Both the position numbers and the translations under genes were made by a program. This document shows positions 52,136-60,604 of a stretch of DNA of 64,000 nt, piece by piece (within the stretch, counting starts at the first letter, position 1; every line of letters begins with the position of its first letter). This stretch comes from an uncultured Spirochaetales bacterium (GTDB lineage Bacteria; UBP6; UBA1177). A model generated the notes under the pieces. It had not been told where the DNA came from. It saw only the letters and a program-made list of their open reading frames with translations, and searched no databases. The stretch lies in the NCBI GenBank assembly GCA_902774115.1, contig CACYHH010000002.1:1-64000 (forward strand). Direction: 5' to 3'.

Positions 52136-53437
52136 TTATTCGGCTTTCTTATCGTCAGCTTTTTCAGGAGCTTTTTCGGTGAAAACCATCTTTTCGACCA
52201 TTTTGTCGAGAACTTTCTGCTCTTTTATCTCGTATTTCTTCGCGTTGATCCTCTCTTCACCGGCATATTCGCGGAGTTTGTTCGCAAATTCAGCCGGAAG
52301 ACCGTACTGCGCGGCTTCCTGAGCGAAAGCGATATCGACATCTTTATCGGTTACGGTGATGTTGAGTTTGTCAGCGAAAGTGTTGAGGAGTATGTATCTC
52401 TTGATTGCAAATTTCGCATCGTCTTCGATCTTTGCAAGTTCTTCTGCGGGAACTTCTTCTACCTTGTTTTCTCTCTTGTAGTCGTCAATGCGCGCATTCT
52501 TTTCGTTCATAAGGAATGACGGCGGAACTTCGAATTCGTATTCTTTGACGTAGGTCTCGATCGCGATGTTCTTTTTGCCCTGCATCGAAATGTCGTCAAG
52601 GTAGTTTTCGATGTTCTTTTTGATCTGGTCTTTGAGTTCAGCTACGGTGTTCGGATAGCCTTCTTTTCCTGCGAGGAATTCATCGGTAAGTTCCGGAGCG
52701 TTTTCGCATTTTTCGACTTTTGTTATGTCGATCGTGAACTGAACGGTCTTTCCTGCAAGCTCTGCCGCTCTGTAATCTTCGGGGAATTTGACGTCAGCTG
52801 TGAAGGAATCGCCTTTTTTGTGACCGTAAAGCGCTTTTTCGAAATCGGGAACGAATTTTCCGTCGCCGACAATGACCGTAACGTCTTTTCCTGCGGTGTT
52901 TTCAACTTCTTTGCCGTCGATTCTGCCGACAAAAGAAATGACGAGTCTGTCTTTTTCAGCCGTAAGTTCTTCGTCGCTCTCTTTGTATTCTATAAATCTT
53001 GCCTTGATCGCCTCAAGTTCGTTTTCAAGCATGGTTTCGTCGTATTTGATCGGGGTGAATTCGTGCTCGAAAGGTTTGAGTTCAGCATCTATTTCGGGGA
53101 AAACTTCAGCGCGGAGTTTGAAGCTGAAAGCAGCTGTTTCGGAAAGTTCCGTCTCATCGAAGATCTCGGGATTCGTAGCAAGTCTGAGTTTTTCCTTGAG
53201 AACCGCGTCCTGCATACCTTCGGAAATGAAGTGATGTTCGATGTCAGCTTTTACGTTTTTGCCGTAGAACTGCTTCAGAACATTGAGGGGAACTTTGCCC
53301 GGTCTGAAACCTTTGACCGTTACCGTGTGCGAAAGCTGGGAATATTCCTGCTTGAACTTAGCCTGAACTTCTTCAGCGGAAAAAGTGATTTCGAGTTCTT
53401 TCTCTACTGTGCTGAGATGATTGATTTTGTAATCCAT
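52136..53437 (-). CDS. tig: Trigger factor
   Basis: 433 residues, the family length. N-terminal ribosome-binding domain with FRPGKVPLNVLKQFYG (Phe-Arg-x-Gly-Lys-x-P signature), a central PPIase (FKBP-like) domain (about 150-245, including FPEDYRAAELAGKTVQFTIDITKVE), and a helical C-terminal arm. It folds nascent chains at the ribosome exit. The C-terminus is Lys/Glu-rich. RBS GGAG. Confidence 0.96.
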   Translation of the reverse strand: MDYKINHLSTVEKELEITFSAEEVQAKFKQEYSQLSHTVTVKGFRPGKVPLNVLKQFYGKNVKADIEHHFISEGMQDAVLKEKLRLATNPEIFDETELSETAAFSFKLRAEVFPEIDAELKPFEHEFTPIKYDETMLENELEAIKARFIEYKESDEELTAEKDRLVISFVGRIDGKEVENTAGKDVTVIVGDGKFVPDFEKALYGHKKGDSFTADVKFPEDYRAAELAGKTVQFTIDITKVEKCENAPELTDEFLAGKEGYPNTVAELKDQIKKNIENYLDDISMQGKKNIAIETYVKEYEFEVPPSFLMNEKNARIDDYKRENKVEEVPAEELAKIEDDAKFAIKRYILLNTFADKLNITVTDKDVDIAFAQEAAQYGLPAEFANKLREYAGEERINAKKYEIKEQKVLDKMVEKMVFTEKAPEKADDKKAE

Positions 53438-53492
53438 TTTTTTCTCCTTTAACCTGTTATTGTCAAAAAACCGTTGTTATTACAAGCGAATC

Positions 53493-53575
53493 TGGTGCGA
53501 AGGGGGGGACTCGAACCCCCACGGTTGCCCGCCAGATCCTAAGTCTGGTGCGTCTGCCAATTCCGCCACTTTCGC
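53493..53575 (-). tRNA. tRNA-Leu (anticodon TAG)
   Basis: 83 nt with encoded CCA and a class II variable arm. Anticodon loop CTTAGGA between CCAGA and TCTGG. The acceptor stem has one A-C mismatch (sixth pair). Confidence 0.93.
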
Positions 53576-53642
53576 AAAATACAACTTTCCCTGTTTTTGG
53601 AAAGCTAAAAATATGTGAGGTGATCAAAAGTAGAAAAAAAGA

Positions 53643-53718
53643 TGGTAGGCCCTAAAGGATTCGAACCTTCGACCCACTGATTAAGAGTCAGTTGCTCTAC
53701 CAGCTGAGCTAAGGGCCC
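53643..53718 (-). tRNA. tRNA-Lys (anticodon CTT)
   Basis: 76 nt with encoded CCA. Acceptor GGGCCCT/AGGGCCT (first pair G-U); anticodon loop CTCTTAA; T-loop TTCGAAT. Confidence 0.94.
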
Positions 53719-53731
53719 ACACGTAATGTAG

Positions 53732-53806
53732 TGGGGTGGGAGGTGGGGCTCGAACCCACAACGCCCGGATCCACAATCCGGTGCTCTACCATTGAACTAC
53801 ACCCAC
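53732..53806 (-). tRNA. tRNA-His (anticodon GTG)
   Basis: Anticodon loop TTGTGGA; C discriminator, encoded CCA, and a G just before the acceptor (53807) that fits the extra G-1 of tRNA-His. The acceptor has one T-T mismatch at the sixth pair. Confidence 0.93.
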
Positions 53807-53839
53807 CACGTATCTTCAAATTAAAAAGAACATCAAAAA

Positions 53840-53916
<77 letters not shown>

Positions 53917-53948
53917 ACACTCAAAGCATCCGGCTGCCAATGACCTGA

Positions 53949-54027
<79 letters not shown>

Positions 54028-54039
54028 AAAGGCGGACGC

Positions 54040-54067
54040 ATACTACGAATAATTTTTAAAAAATCAA
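54040..54067 (-). promoter_or_regulatory. Promoter of the five-tRNA cluster
   Basis: Minus strand: TTGATT (54067-54062), 16-bp spacer, TAGTAT (54045-54040), then gcgtccgcc, 12 bases before tRNA-Pro. Confidence 0.7.
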
Positions 54068-54135
54068 GTTTTTTGTTTGATTCCAACGCTTTGTGTTGAC
54101 AAGATGATGAAATTACTGCATTTTCTCGCTTAAAA

Positions 54136-54188
54136 CGTGACGCCGTTACGTCGTGTCGTCGTCACGATGAGATAAACTTGGCGGCGTG
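54136..54188. repeat. Intergenic inverted repeat (CGTGACG/CGTCACG) with TTGGCGGCGTG
   Basis: Perfect 7-bp arms at 54136-54142 and 54160-54166, followed by ttggcggcgtg (54178-54188). It lies just after the argS stop and may end its message. It shares the GGCGGCG end with the elements at 14271 and 36341. Confidence 0.4.
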
Positions 54189-54190
54189 AT

Positions 54191-55906
54191 CTACATTTTT
54201 TCCGGCGCTTCGATGCCTAAAAGGTCAAGTCCGGTTTTGATAGTTCTTGCGACTGCTTCGGCAAGCAGAAGGCGCGACTGCATTTTTTCGGGTTCCGCTT
54301 TGAGGATCGGGGTCGAGTTGTAGAAAGTGCCGAATTTCTGAACCAGATCGAAAATGTGGTCAGCGATGAAGTTGGGTTTATAGAGTTCAGCCGCTTTTTC
54401 GACACATTCAGGGAACTTGGCAATGCTTGCGGCGATGCTTCTTTCGATGCCGCTTTCTATCCTGATTTCTGAATTAAAATCAATGGTTACACCCTTTTCT
54501 GCGGCTTTGCGCTTGATCGACTGTACCCTTGCATAGGAGTATTGCAGGTAAGGCGCGGTATTGCCGTCGAAACTGAGAGCTTTTTCCCACGAAAAGTCGA
54601 TGTTGCTCGTTCTGTTCTGCGAAAGGTCGGAGTATTTGAGGGCTCCGATTCCGACAGCCTTCGCGATTTTTTTCTTTTCATCTTCCGGAAGTTCGGGATT
54701 TTTCTCTTCGACGACGCTCAAGCCCTTGCTTTCGGCCTCTTTGAAGAGGTCTGCGAGCTTTATCGTGTTTCCGGCGCGGGTTTTCAGAATTTCACCGTTG
54801 AAAGATAAAACTCCGAACGGGATGTGGACGAATTCCATCTTCCAGCCGGCGCGCTCGGCGATGTTGAATATCTGCTTGAAATGGACTGCCTGCCTGTCGT
54901 CGGTGACGTAAAGCGCCTTGTTCATTTTGTAGTTTTCGTACTTGTATTTTATCGTCGCCAGGTCGCTTGTAGCATATAGGAATGCGCCGTCTTTTTTCCT
55001 TACGATGCAGGGATGCAGATTTTCTTTCTCGTCAAAAAATACGACTAAAGCCCCTTCGCTTTCGACTGCAAGCCCTTTTTCGACAAGTTCGTTAATAACC
55101 TTCGGCATTAGAGGATGATAGAACGATTCACCGTAGTAAGTATCGAAATTTACTCCCAAATAATCGTAAATCTTTTTGCACTCAGCAAGCGTTATCTCGA
55201 CAAATTTCTTCCAGAGAGCCATGTTTTTTTCATCGCCGTCCTGGACTTTTTTGAGTTCCGTTCTCGCAAGTTCGTCGAGGTCAGTGTCTTTTCCCGCTTC
55301 GTCGCCGAATTTAATGTAGAGCCTTTCGAGTTCCGCGATCGGGTCTTTTTCGAAATTTTCCTTGTCAAGCCATCTGTTGTAAGCCACGATAAGTTTTCCG
55401 AACTGCGTTCCCCAGTCGCCTAAATGGTTGTCGGCAACGACATTGTAACCAATGAAATTCATTATTCTTTTTATGCTGTCACCGATGATCGTTGTACGCA
55501 GGTGTCCGACGTGCATCGGTTTTGCGATATTGGGCGAAGAGTAGTCGATGACGACTGTTCCGTCTGTGTTTATATGCGAAAAATCCCACTTTTCCGTAAA
55601 AGTTTTTCTGACTGTTTCCGCGACAAAACTGTTTTTCATGAAAAAGTTGATGAAACCGGGACCTGCGACCTCGGCTTTTTCCAGAATATCGTTAGCGGGA
55701 ATTGCGGAAATTACGCTTTCTGCAATCATTTTCGGCGGCTGTCTGAATATTTTTGAAGCCGTCATTGCGAAATTTGTCTGGTAGTCGCCGAATTTTTCAT
55801 CGGTCGCAGGCTGAAGAACGAGCCTGTTCCAGTCTTCGAAGTCGGGTTTTATTGTTTTTACAGCTTCTTTTAAAAGTTTTTCGAGCCTGATTCTCAAAAG
55901 TTCCAT
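54191..55906 (-). CDS. argS: Arginyl-tRNA synthetase
   Basis: 571 residues from the ATG preceded by GAGGAG. The class I HIGH motif is PMHVGHLRTTIIGDSIKRIM after VVIDYSSPNIAK; ADNHLGDWGTQFGKLI, YVTDDRQAVHFKQIF and LSFNGEILKTRAG (the KMSK substitute of ArgS) follow, with the anticodon domain LPDALR-like C-terminus (YLQYSYARVQSIKRKA). It charges tRNA-Arg; a tRNA-Arg gene lies in the same region. Confidence 0.97.
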   Translation of the reverse strand: MELLRIRLEKLLKEAVKTIKPDFEDWNRLVLQPATDEKFGDYQTNFAMTASKIFRQPPKMIAESVISAIPANDILEKAEVAGPGFINFFMKNSFVAETVRKTFTEKWDFSHINTDGTVVIDYSSPNIAKPMHVGHLRTTIIGDSIKRIMNFIGYNVVADNHLGDWGTQFGKLIVAYNRWLDKENFEKDPIAELERLYIKFGDEAGKDTDLDELARTELKKVQDGDEKNMALWKKFVEITLAECKKIYDYLGVNFDTYYGESFYHPLMPKVINELVEKGLAVESEGALVVFFDEKENLHPCIVRKKDGAFLYATSDLATIKYKYENYKMNKALYVTDDRQAVHFKQIFNIAERAGWKMEFVHIPFGVLSFNGEILKTRAGNTIKLADLFKEAESKGLSVVEEKNPELPEDEKKKIAKAVGIGALKYSDLSQNRTSNIDFSWEKALSFDGNTAPYLQYSYARVQSIKRKAAEKGVTIDFNSEIRIESGIERSIAASIAKFPECVEKAAELYKPNFIADHIFDLVQKFGTFYNSTPILKAEPEKMQSRLLLAEAVARTIKTGLDLLGIEAPEKM

Positions 55907-55938
55907 TTTATGCTCCTCAAAAATCCAAAAAACGCGGA

Positions 55939-55966
55939 ATCTTACATTTTTTGCGTTTTGAGGCAA
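55939..55966 (-). promoter_or_regulatory. Promoter of argS
   Basis: Minus strand: TTGCCT (55966-55961), 16-bp spacer, TAAGAT (55944-55939), then tccgcg. Confidence 0.55.
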
Positions 55967-55988
55967 TATTTGTCGGTTTGATTTCAAG

Positions 55989-56016
55989 TGGAATTTATGA
56001 AAAATATAGGTATAAT
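55989..56016 (+). promoter_or_regulatory. Candidate promoter of the Cys-tail operon
   Basis: Perfect TATAAT (56011-56016) followed by aagcgg; the -35 at 16 bp (TGGAAT) is poor. Confidence 0.4.
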
Positions 56017-56051
56017 AAGCGGTTTTTTGTTGCAGTTAGGAGGAAAAAAGA

Positions 56052-57878
56052 ATGAAGCAGATTCTTAAAGTCTTGATTTTAAACATGCTTTTTGCAGGAA
56101 TTCTGAATGCTATGCCAATCAGCAATATTCCGACTTTCGAGTATGAAGGCGCTTACGATTACTTTATTCTTTCAAAGTCGCTTCTTGCAAACACAGGGGC
56201 TTATTCGACTTACGAACCGCAGGGCGATACTTCGATAGGTGTCGAGGGTGCGAGCGATTTCCTGCTTGAAAGCGATATCCCGAAAGATGCAGTTGTCGAG
56301 CAGGCCTTTCTTGTCTGGTTCGCTTCGGTGAATGATGCCGACAAAATGATGTTTACTGATAATCAGGTAACATTTATGACTCCCGACGGCGAGGATCACA
56401 CCGTTACAGCTTCACTTCAGGGAAATTCGGCTTCTCCGCAGGGATTTGAGTTCGAATCCATTTACAGAAGCGGCTATTACTACTATGTTTACAGAGTCGA
56501 TGTAACCAATATCATTGCCAATTATCAGTATAGCGGCGAAAACGGCGAAATACGTTCGCTCGCCGGCGAATACAAAGTAAGCGGCGTTGACGACATTTAT
56601 GACTGCGCTCAGAGCGGCAAAAACCATAATTACTGCGTTAATGCAAGCATGATCGGCGGCTGGCAGCTTATTCTTGTTTACGGTTCTTCGCAGATCGCCC
56701 GCAAAAGACTCTATCTTTACAACGGTCTGACCTGGAGTTCCAACACGACACTCAAGCCTACGACGATAAATATCGCCAACTTTGAACTTCCCGAAAAGGC
56801 GGCTGTAAAAGTTTCCTTTGTCACGGCGGACGGCGATGATGTTCTTTCGGCTCCCGAATATCTGGAAGTCAGAGGCGGTCTTGCTTCCCAGTCTCTCGTT
56901 CTCGGCGACGCGGACGGTTCATGCAACCCGCTCAACCAGCCTTTCAACAGCAAATTCAGAACTGTAAACCACAAAGGCGAAGTTTCGGACTGCCGCGAAG
57001 AACTTTCCTTCGATATCGACACTTTTTTTCTGCAGTATGACGAAAATGTTGAAGACAGCATAATAAATCCGCATGTCCAGTACGGCACGAATTCGATGGA
57101 ATTTTACATCAAAACGGGTGCCGACATCGTTCTTACGAACTATGTCATCCTTTCGGTCGATACGCGCCTTCCTGCATTCGATATTCCAGAACAGAACGAG
57201 AAATTTCTCCTTGCCACGACCGGCGAGGACGGCAAAGTCTGCAAGGATACCGCTTTCGGCTATCAGATTGTCGTCGAGAACCACGGTCAGGAACCGGCTG
57301 AATTTGTCATGGTCAGCGATACTCTGAGAGATATGCAGAGTTACATTCCGGGAACTTTCCAGATCGACTACACCGGCACCGGAAAATGTTTCGAAAATTA
57401 TCCCGACAACGGCGATTTCCCGCTCAAATCGGGCATTATGGTTGCCGATAATATGGAAATCTGTCAGAATGAGTCGAACTGCGAGAGAGTTCTCATGCGT
57501 TTCCTCGTAAAGATGCCCGAAAATTCGCCGAAGAACTCTTCTTTCAACAATACCGCTCTCATATGGGATGCAAAAACCGGAGAAGAGTCGGCTTACAAAA
57601 CAAATCAGGGTCTTCCGGTCAGAGCGACTTTCGCTTCTCAGTGCGAGGCACTTGACGATGCTGCGGTCAAGGCAAAGCTTTACACGAAAGAGAGCATGAC
57701 CTGCGACGGCAGCAAGGAAGTTCCCGACGATCCCGAACCGACTACTTCCGACAAAGACGACACCGACAGCGCAGCTCAGCCGGAAGAAGATGCTTCTGAC
57801 GACGCTGGAAAAGAGGAAAACCCGTCCGACAGTGCTGAAGAAGATGACGATTCGGGCTGCACGCTGACACTTATTTAG
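56052..57878 (+). CDS. Secreted beta-rich protein with C-terminal SGC tail
   Basis: 608 residues with signal peptide (cleavage near ILNA). Residues 30-400 are beta-rich, with alternating Gly/Tyr strands and pairs of Cys; DTLRDMQSYIPGTFQIDY near 420 resembles the DUF11-type repeats of surface proteins. A Pro/Asp/Glu/Ser linker (about 555-600) leads to the end DDSGCTLTLI, with Cys603 sixth from the terminus. The next gene's product ends in DSGCSLSVI. No membrane helix follows the Cys, unlike MYXO-CTERM signals. RBS AGGAGG. Likely operon with the protease and UbiA genes. Confidence 0.85.
   Translation: MKQILKVLILNMLFAGILNAMPISNIPTFEYEGAYDYFILSKSLLANTGAYSTYEPQGDTSIGVEGASDFLLESDIPKDAVVEQAFLVWFASVNDADKMMFTDNQVTFMTPDGEDHTVTASLQGNSASPQGFEFESIYRSGYYYYVYRVDVTNIIANYQYSGENGEIRSLAGEYKVSGVDDIYDCAQSGKNHNYCVNASMIGGWQLILVYGSSQIARKRLYLYNGLTWSSNTTLKPTTINIANFELPEKAAVKVSFVTADGDDVLSAPEYLEVRGGLASQSLVLGDADGSCNPLNQPFNSKFRTVNHKGEVSDCREELSFDIDTFFLQYDENVEDSIINPHVQYGTNSMEFYIKTGADIVLTNYVILSVDTRLPAFDIPEQNEKFLLATTGEDGKVCKDTAFGYQIVVENHGQEPAEFVMVSDTLRDMQSYIPGTFQIDYTGTGKCFENYPDNGDFPLKSGIMVADNMEICQNESNCERVLMRFLVKMPENSPKNSSFNNTALIWDAKTGEESAYKTNQGLPVRATFASQCEALDDAAVKAKLYTKESMTCDGSKEVPDDPEPTTSDKDDTDSAAQPEEDASDDAGKEENPSDSAEEDDDSGCTLTLI
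57849..57878 (+). other. C-terminal SGC sorting-like motif, copy 1
   Basis: Encodes the last residues, SGCTLTLI, preceded by an acidic Asp/Glu linker. It matches the end of the next protein (59679-59705) at every chemically important position: D-S-G-C-(T/S)-L-(T/S)-(L/V)-I. Confidence 0.7.
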
Positions 57879-57905
57879 GATACAAACTTTCCAAGGAGTT
57901 TATAA

Positions 57906-59705
57906 ATGAAAAAAATCATGTTGCTTTTGGTTGTTTTACTTCCGTTTTTTATGTTTGCGGAAAATCTTTTCTATTATTCAAACGGCAAGAAAATTCCTCT
58001 TTCGGAGACTTCGGGGTTCACTTTCATCGACGGTAGAGTGACTAAAAACGCCGGGAATCTCCCGGAAAATCTCAAATTCATGCTCAGGCACGAAAACATT
58101 TTCCTTTTTGAAAAACTGAGTTCCGAAAACAGGGCGGAACTGGAGAAATACGGAAAAATTCTTCCGGCATACAACAGGAACGGCGGCGAAAAAGTTTATG
58201 CCAGCGGCATGATTTTCGTGAAAATCCAGGGTGTCGCCGATGTTGAAAAGTGGTGCGAAACCCAAGGTTTGAGCCTTGTCAAAAAGTTTAAATACGCCCC
58301 GGACTGGTATCTTGTCAAAACAACGGAAAATCCGGTCGGAAAATCTGTGGAACTTGTCGAAAAGAAGATTGCGGCGCAGGCTGAGCCGAGCTTTTTCATG
58401 AATTTCGAGAAGAGGACCTACATTCCGAACGATCCTTTGTTTTTCAATCAGTGGCATCTCCACAATTTCGGCGACGCTTCGCTTACCGGAACCGATCACA
58501 CGCATGTCGCCGATGCATGGGATCTGATGCTTGCGTTCAAAGGCGAACTCGGCGGTTCGACGGTAAAACTTGCGATAATCGACGACGGTTTCGATCTTAC
58601 GCATGAAGATTTTCAGGGACGTTTCCTTCCAGGACACGATTTTGCAGACGGAGACGATATGCCTAACCCCGGAGCGCAGGATCAGCACGGAACGTCGGTA
58701 GCCGGAGTTGCAGGCGGTGCGACGGACAACGGGATCGGTATTGCCGGAGCGTGTCCGAACTGTCAGATTATCCCGATAAGAATGAAAATGTCGGGAATAA
58801 CTTCGCTTGACGCTTCTGCGATCGAGGCTTTTGACTGGGCGGCAAATGCCGGTGCCGATATAATCTCGAACAGCTGGGGACCTGCCGACAACAGCGGTCA
58901 GACGGTCGATATGAACCAGACTTTGAAGGATCTTGTTGCAAATATCGCGGTCAACGGCAGAAACGGTCTCGGAACAGTCATCCTTTTTGCTGCAGGAAAC
59001 GGCGGTGAAAGCATCGAAACCGACGGCTTTGCAAGCAACCCCGATGTTTTTGCGATCGGGGCGACAAACGCGTCGGGAAACAGGGCTTCCTATTCCGATT
59101 TCGGCAATTCCCTTGATTTCATGGCTTCGAGCTGCGATATCGATTCTTCGGGCGGTGACGGCTGGGGCGGCGGCAGCTACATCGACGGTATCTGGACGAC
59201 CGACAACATGGGAAATTCAGGCTATAACGCAGGAAACGAGGCTGACGGCGACGCTCTCGGAAACTACACGAACAGTTTCGGAGGAACTTCTTCGGCCTGT
59301 CCTCTTGCTGCCGGTATCACAGGGCTTGTCATGACGGCAAATCCGAATCTTACGAGAGATCAGATATACGAAATTTACAAGGAAACCTCCGACAAAAACG
59401 GTTTTGATGCCTACGATGCCAACGGTTTCAATATGAATTACGGTTACGGCAGGATCAATGCGTGCGAAGCTGTCAAAAAGGCTCTTGAAATGGCGGGAAC
59501 CAGTACTGCGGGCGTCGTTTGCGGCGAAACTCCGGTCGCACCTGAACCTGAACCGGAGCCGGAACCTGAACCGTCTGAAAACGATGACGACAAACCAGCT
59601 GATACGGATACCGATACGGAACCGTCCGAACAACCTGATGAAGATAACGGCGGAGCGATTCCTGTGGTAAAAAAAGATTCCGGCTGCTCTCTTTCCGTTA
59701 TTTAG
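57906..59705 (+). CDS. Secreted subtilisin-family (S8) protease with C-terminal SGC tail
   Basis: 599 residues. Signal peptide (cleavage near MFAEN), an N-terminal pro-region (to about 190) and a subtilase domain with Asp226 (LAIIDDGFD), His261 (DQHGTSVAGVAGG), oxyanion Asn365 (AAGNGGES) and Ser462 (FGGTSSACPLAAG). After a Pro/Glu/Asp repeat linker (545-590) it ends KDSGCSLSVI, with Cys594 sixth from the end. The tail and linker match the preceding protein, so the two are probably handled by the same anchoring route. RBS AAGGAG; 27 bases after the first gene and 3 before the UbiA gene. Confidence 0.92.
   Translation: MKKIMLLLVVLLPFFMFAENLFYYSNGKKIPLSETSGFTFIDGRVTKNAGNLPENLKFMLRHENIFLFEKLSSENRAELEKYGKILPAYNRNGGEKVYASGMIFVKIQGVADVEKWCETQGLSLVKKFKYAPDWYLVKTTENPVGKSVELVEKKIAAQAEPSFFMNFEKRTYIPNDPLFFNQWHLHNFGDASLTGTDHTHVADAWDLMLAFKGELGGSTVKLAIIDDGFDLTHEDFQGRFLPGHDFADGDDMPNPGAQDQHGTSVAGVAGGATDNGIGIAGACPNCQIIPIRMKMSGITSLDASAIEAFDWAANAGADIISNSWGPADNSGQTVDMNQTLKDLVANIAVNGRNGLGTVILFAAGNGGESIETDGFASNPDVFAIGATNASGNRASYSDFGNSLDFMASSCDIDSSGGDGWGGGSYIDGIWTTDNMGNSGYNAGNEADGDALGNYTNSFGGTSSACPLAAGITGLVMTANPNLTRDQIYEIYKETSDKNGFDAYDANGFNMNYGYGRINACEAVKKALEMAGTSTAGVVCGETPVAPEPEPEPEPEPSENDDDKPADTDTDTEPSEQPDEDNGGAIPVVKKDSGCSLSVI
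59679..59705 (+). other. C-terminal SGC sorting-like motif, copy 2
   Basis: Encodes SGCSLSVI at the end of the S8 protease. The gap between the two copies is one gene, and the UbiA prenyltransferase begins three bases later. Confidence 0.7.
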
Positions 59706-59708
59706 CTC

Positions 59709-60515
59709 ATGTTCCGCAAACTTCACGCATTTTTCAGGCTTTACCGTGCAGATGTCTTTCTTCTCTCGTTTCTTGCTTTTTTTGCGGGAAGACTTCTTGG
59801 GAAAGATGATTTTTCATGGCTTTTTTTGGTTCAGGCGCTTTTTGTTGCACTTTTTCCCTATAACTTTGTTTACACGCTCAATTCAATAACCGATGTTGTC
59901 GAAGATTCGGCAAACAAGCCGTGGCGTCCTCTTCCGAGCGGCGTTATAACTCGGCGTGACGCGGTTTTGTGGCTGATTTTTCTTACTTTCGGAACGATAA
60001 CAGGCTCGGTCGTGCTTTTTGAAGGATTGGAAAAATTTCTTGTTTTTTCCGTCCTGATTTTCGGAGTTGCATACTCGCTGCCGCCTTTTACGCTTAAAAA
60101 ACGCGGAGTTGCAGCGTGTCTCGTGACCGGGGTCGGCATAGCTTATCCCATGATAATTGCAGGAGGAAAGAGCTTTCTTCCGTGTTCTCTGAGTCTTCTG
60201 CTTCATGTTTTGGGTGTTACCGCTCTGAAAGATCTTTCCGATACCGAAGGCGACATTCTTGCGGGAAGGAAAAACAGGCTGAGTCTTGAAAAAACTTGTG
60301 CACTTTCGGCATTTTTCATGCTTCTTTCGGCTGCGGGATTCCTGCTTAGCCCGCAGAAAATCGCGGTTATTCTGCCTGTTTCTTCGCTTATCCTTCTTTT
60401 CGCAAATTTCTTCTTCGCAAAAAAGAATTTCAAAGAAAAAATCTACGGAAGGATAATTTTTATCACCGGAATAACAGCGGTCGCTGCTGTTGCAGTGCTG
60501 AAAATAGCTGTCTGA
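59709..60515 (+). CDS. UbiA-family prenyltransferase
   Basis: 268 residues, about eight membrane spans. First aspartate motif: NSITDVVEDSANKPWRPLPSG (N58...D62...D66, close to NDxxDxxxD). Second: LKDLSDTEGD near residue 175, of the K-D-x-x-D-x-x-G-D type. UbiA enzymes use polyprenyl diphosphates and magnesium to prenylate quinone, heme or lipid precursors. It begins three bases after the stop of the SGC-tailed protease, with no site of its own, so it is translationally coupled. A role in modifying those Cys tails is a hypothesis; a quinone or lipid pathway remains the default. Confidence 0.88.
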   Translation: MFRKLHAFFRLYRADVFLLSFLAFFAGRLLGKDDFSWLFLVQALFVALFPYNFVYTLNSITDVVEDSANKPWRPLPSGVITRRDAVLWLIFLTFGTITGSVVLFEGLEKFLVFSVLIFGVAYSLPPFTLKKRGVAACLVTGVGIAYPMIIAGGKSFLPCSLSLLLHVLGVTALKDLSDTEGDILAGRKNRLSLEKTCALSAFFMLLSAAGFLLSPQKIAVILPVSSLILLFANFFFAKKNFKEKIYGRIIFITGITAVAAVAVLKIAV

Positions 60516-60550
60516 CCGCTTGCCGACACCGTAATGTGATGTTTTTACAG

Positions 60551-60578
60551 TTGCCCGCGGATTGTTTTTGAGTATAAT
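60551..60578 (+). promoter_or_regulatory. Promoter of the Ca-repeat/VWA lipoprotein gene
   Basis: TTGCCC, 16-bp spacer, perfect TATAAT (60573-60578), then actgcgg. Confidence 0.6.
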
Positions 60579-60604
60579 ACTGCGGTTGTTTTTTGGAGGT
60601 ATAT

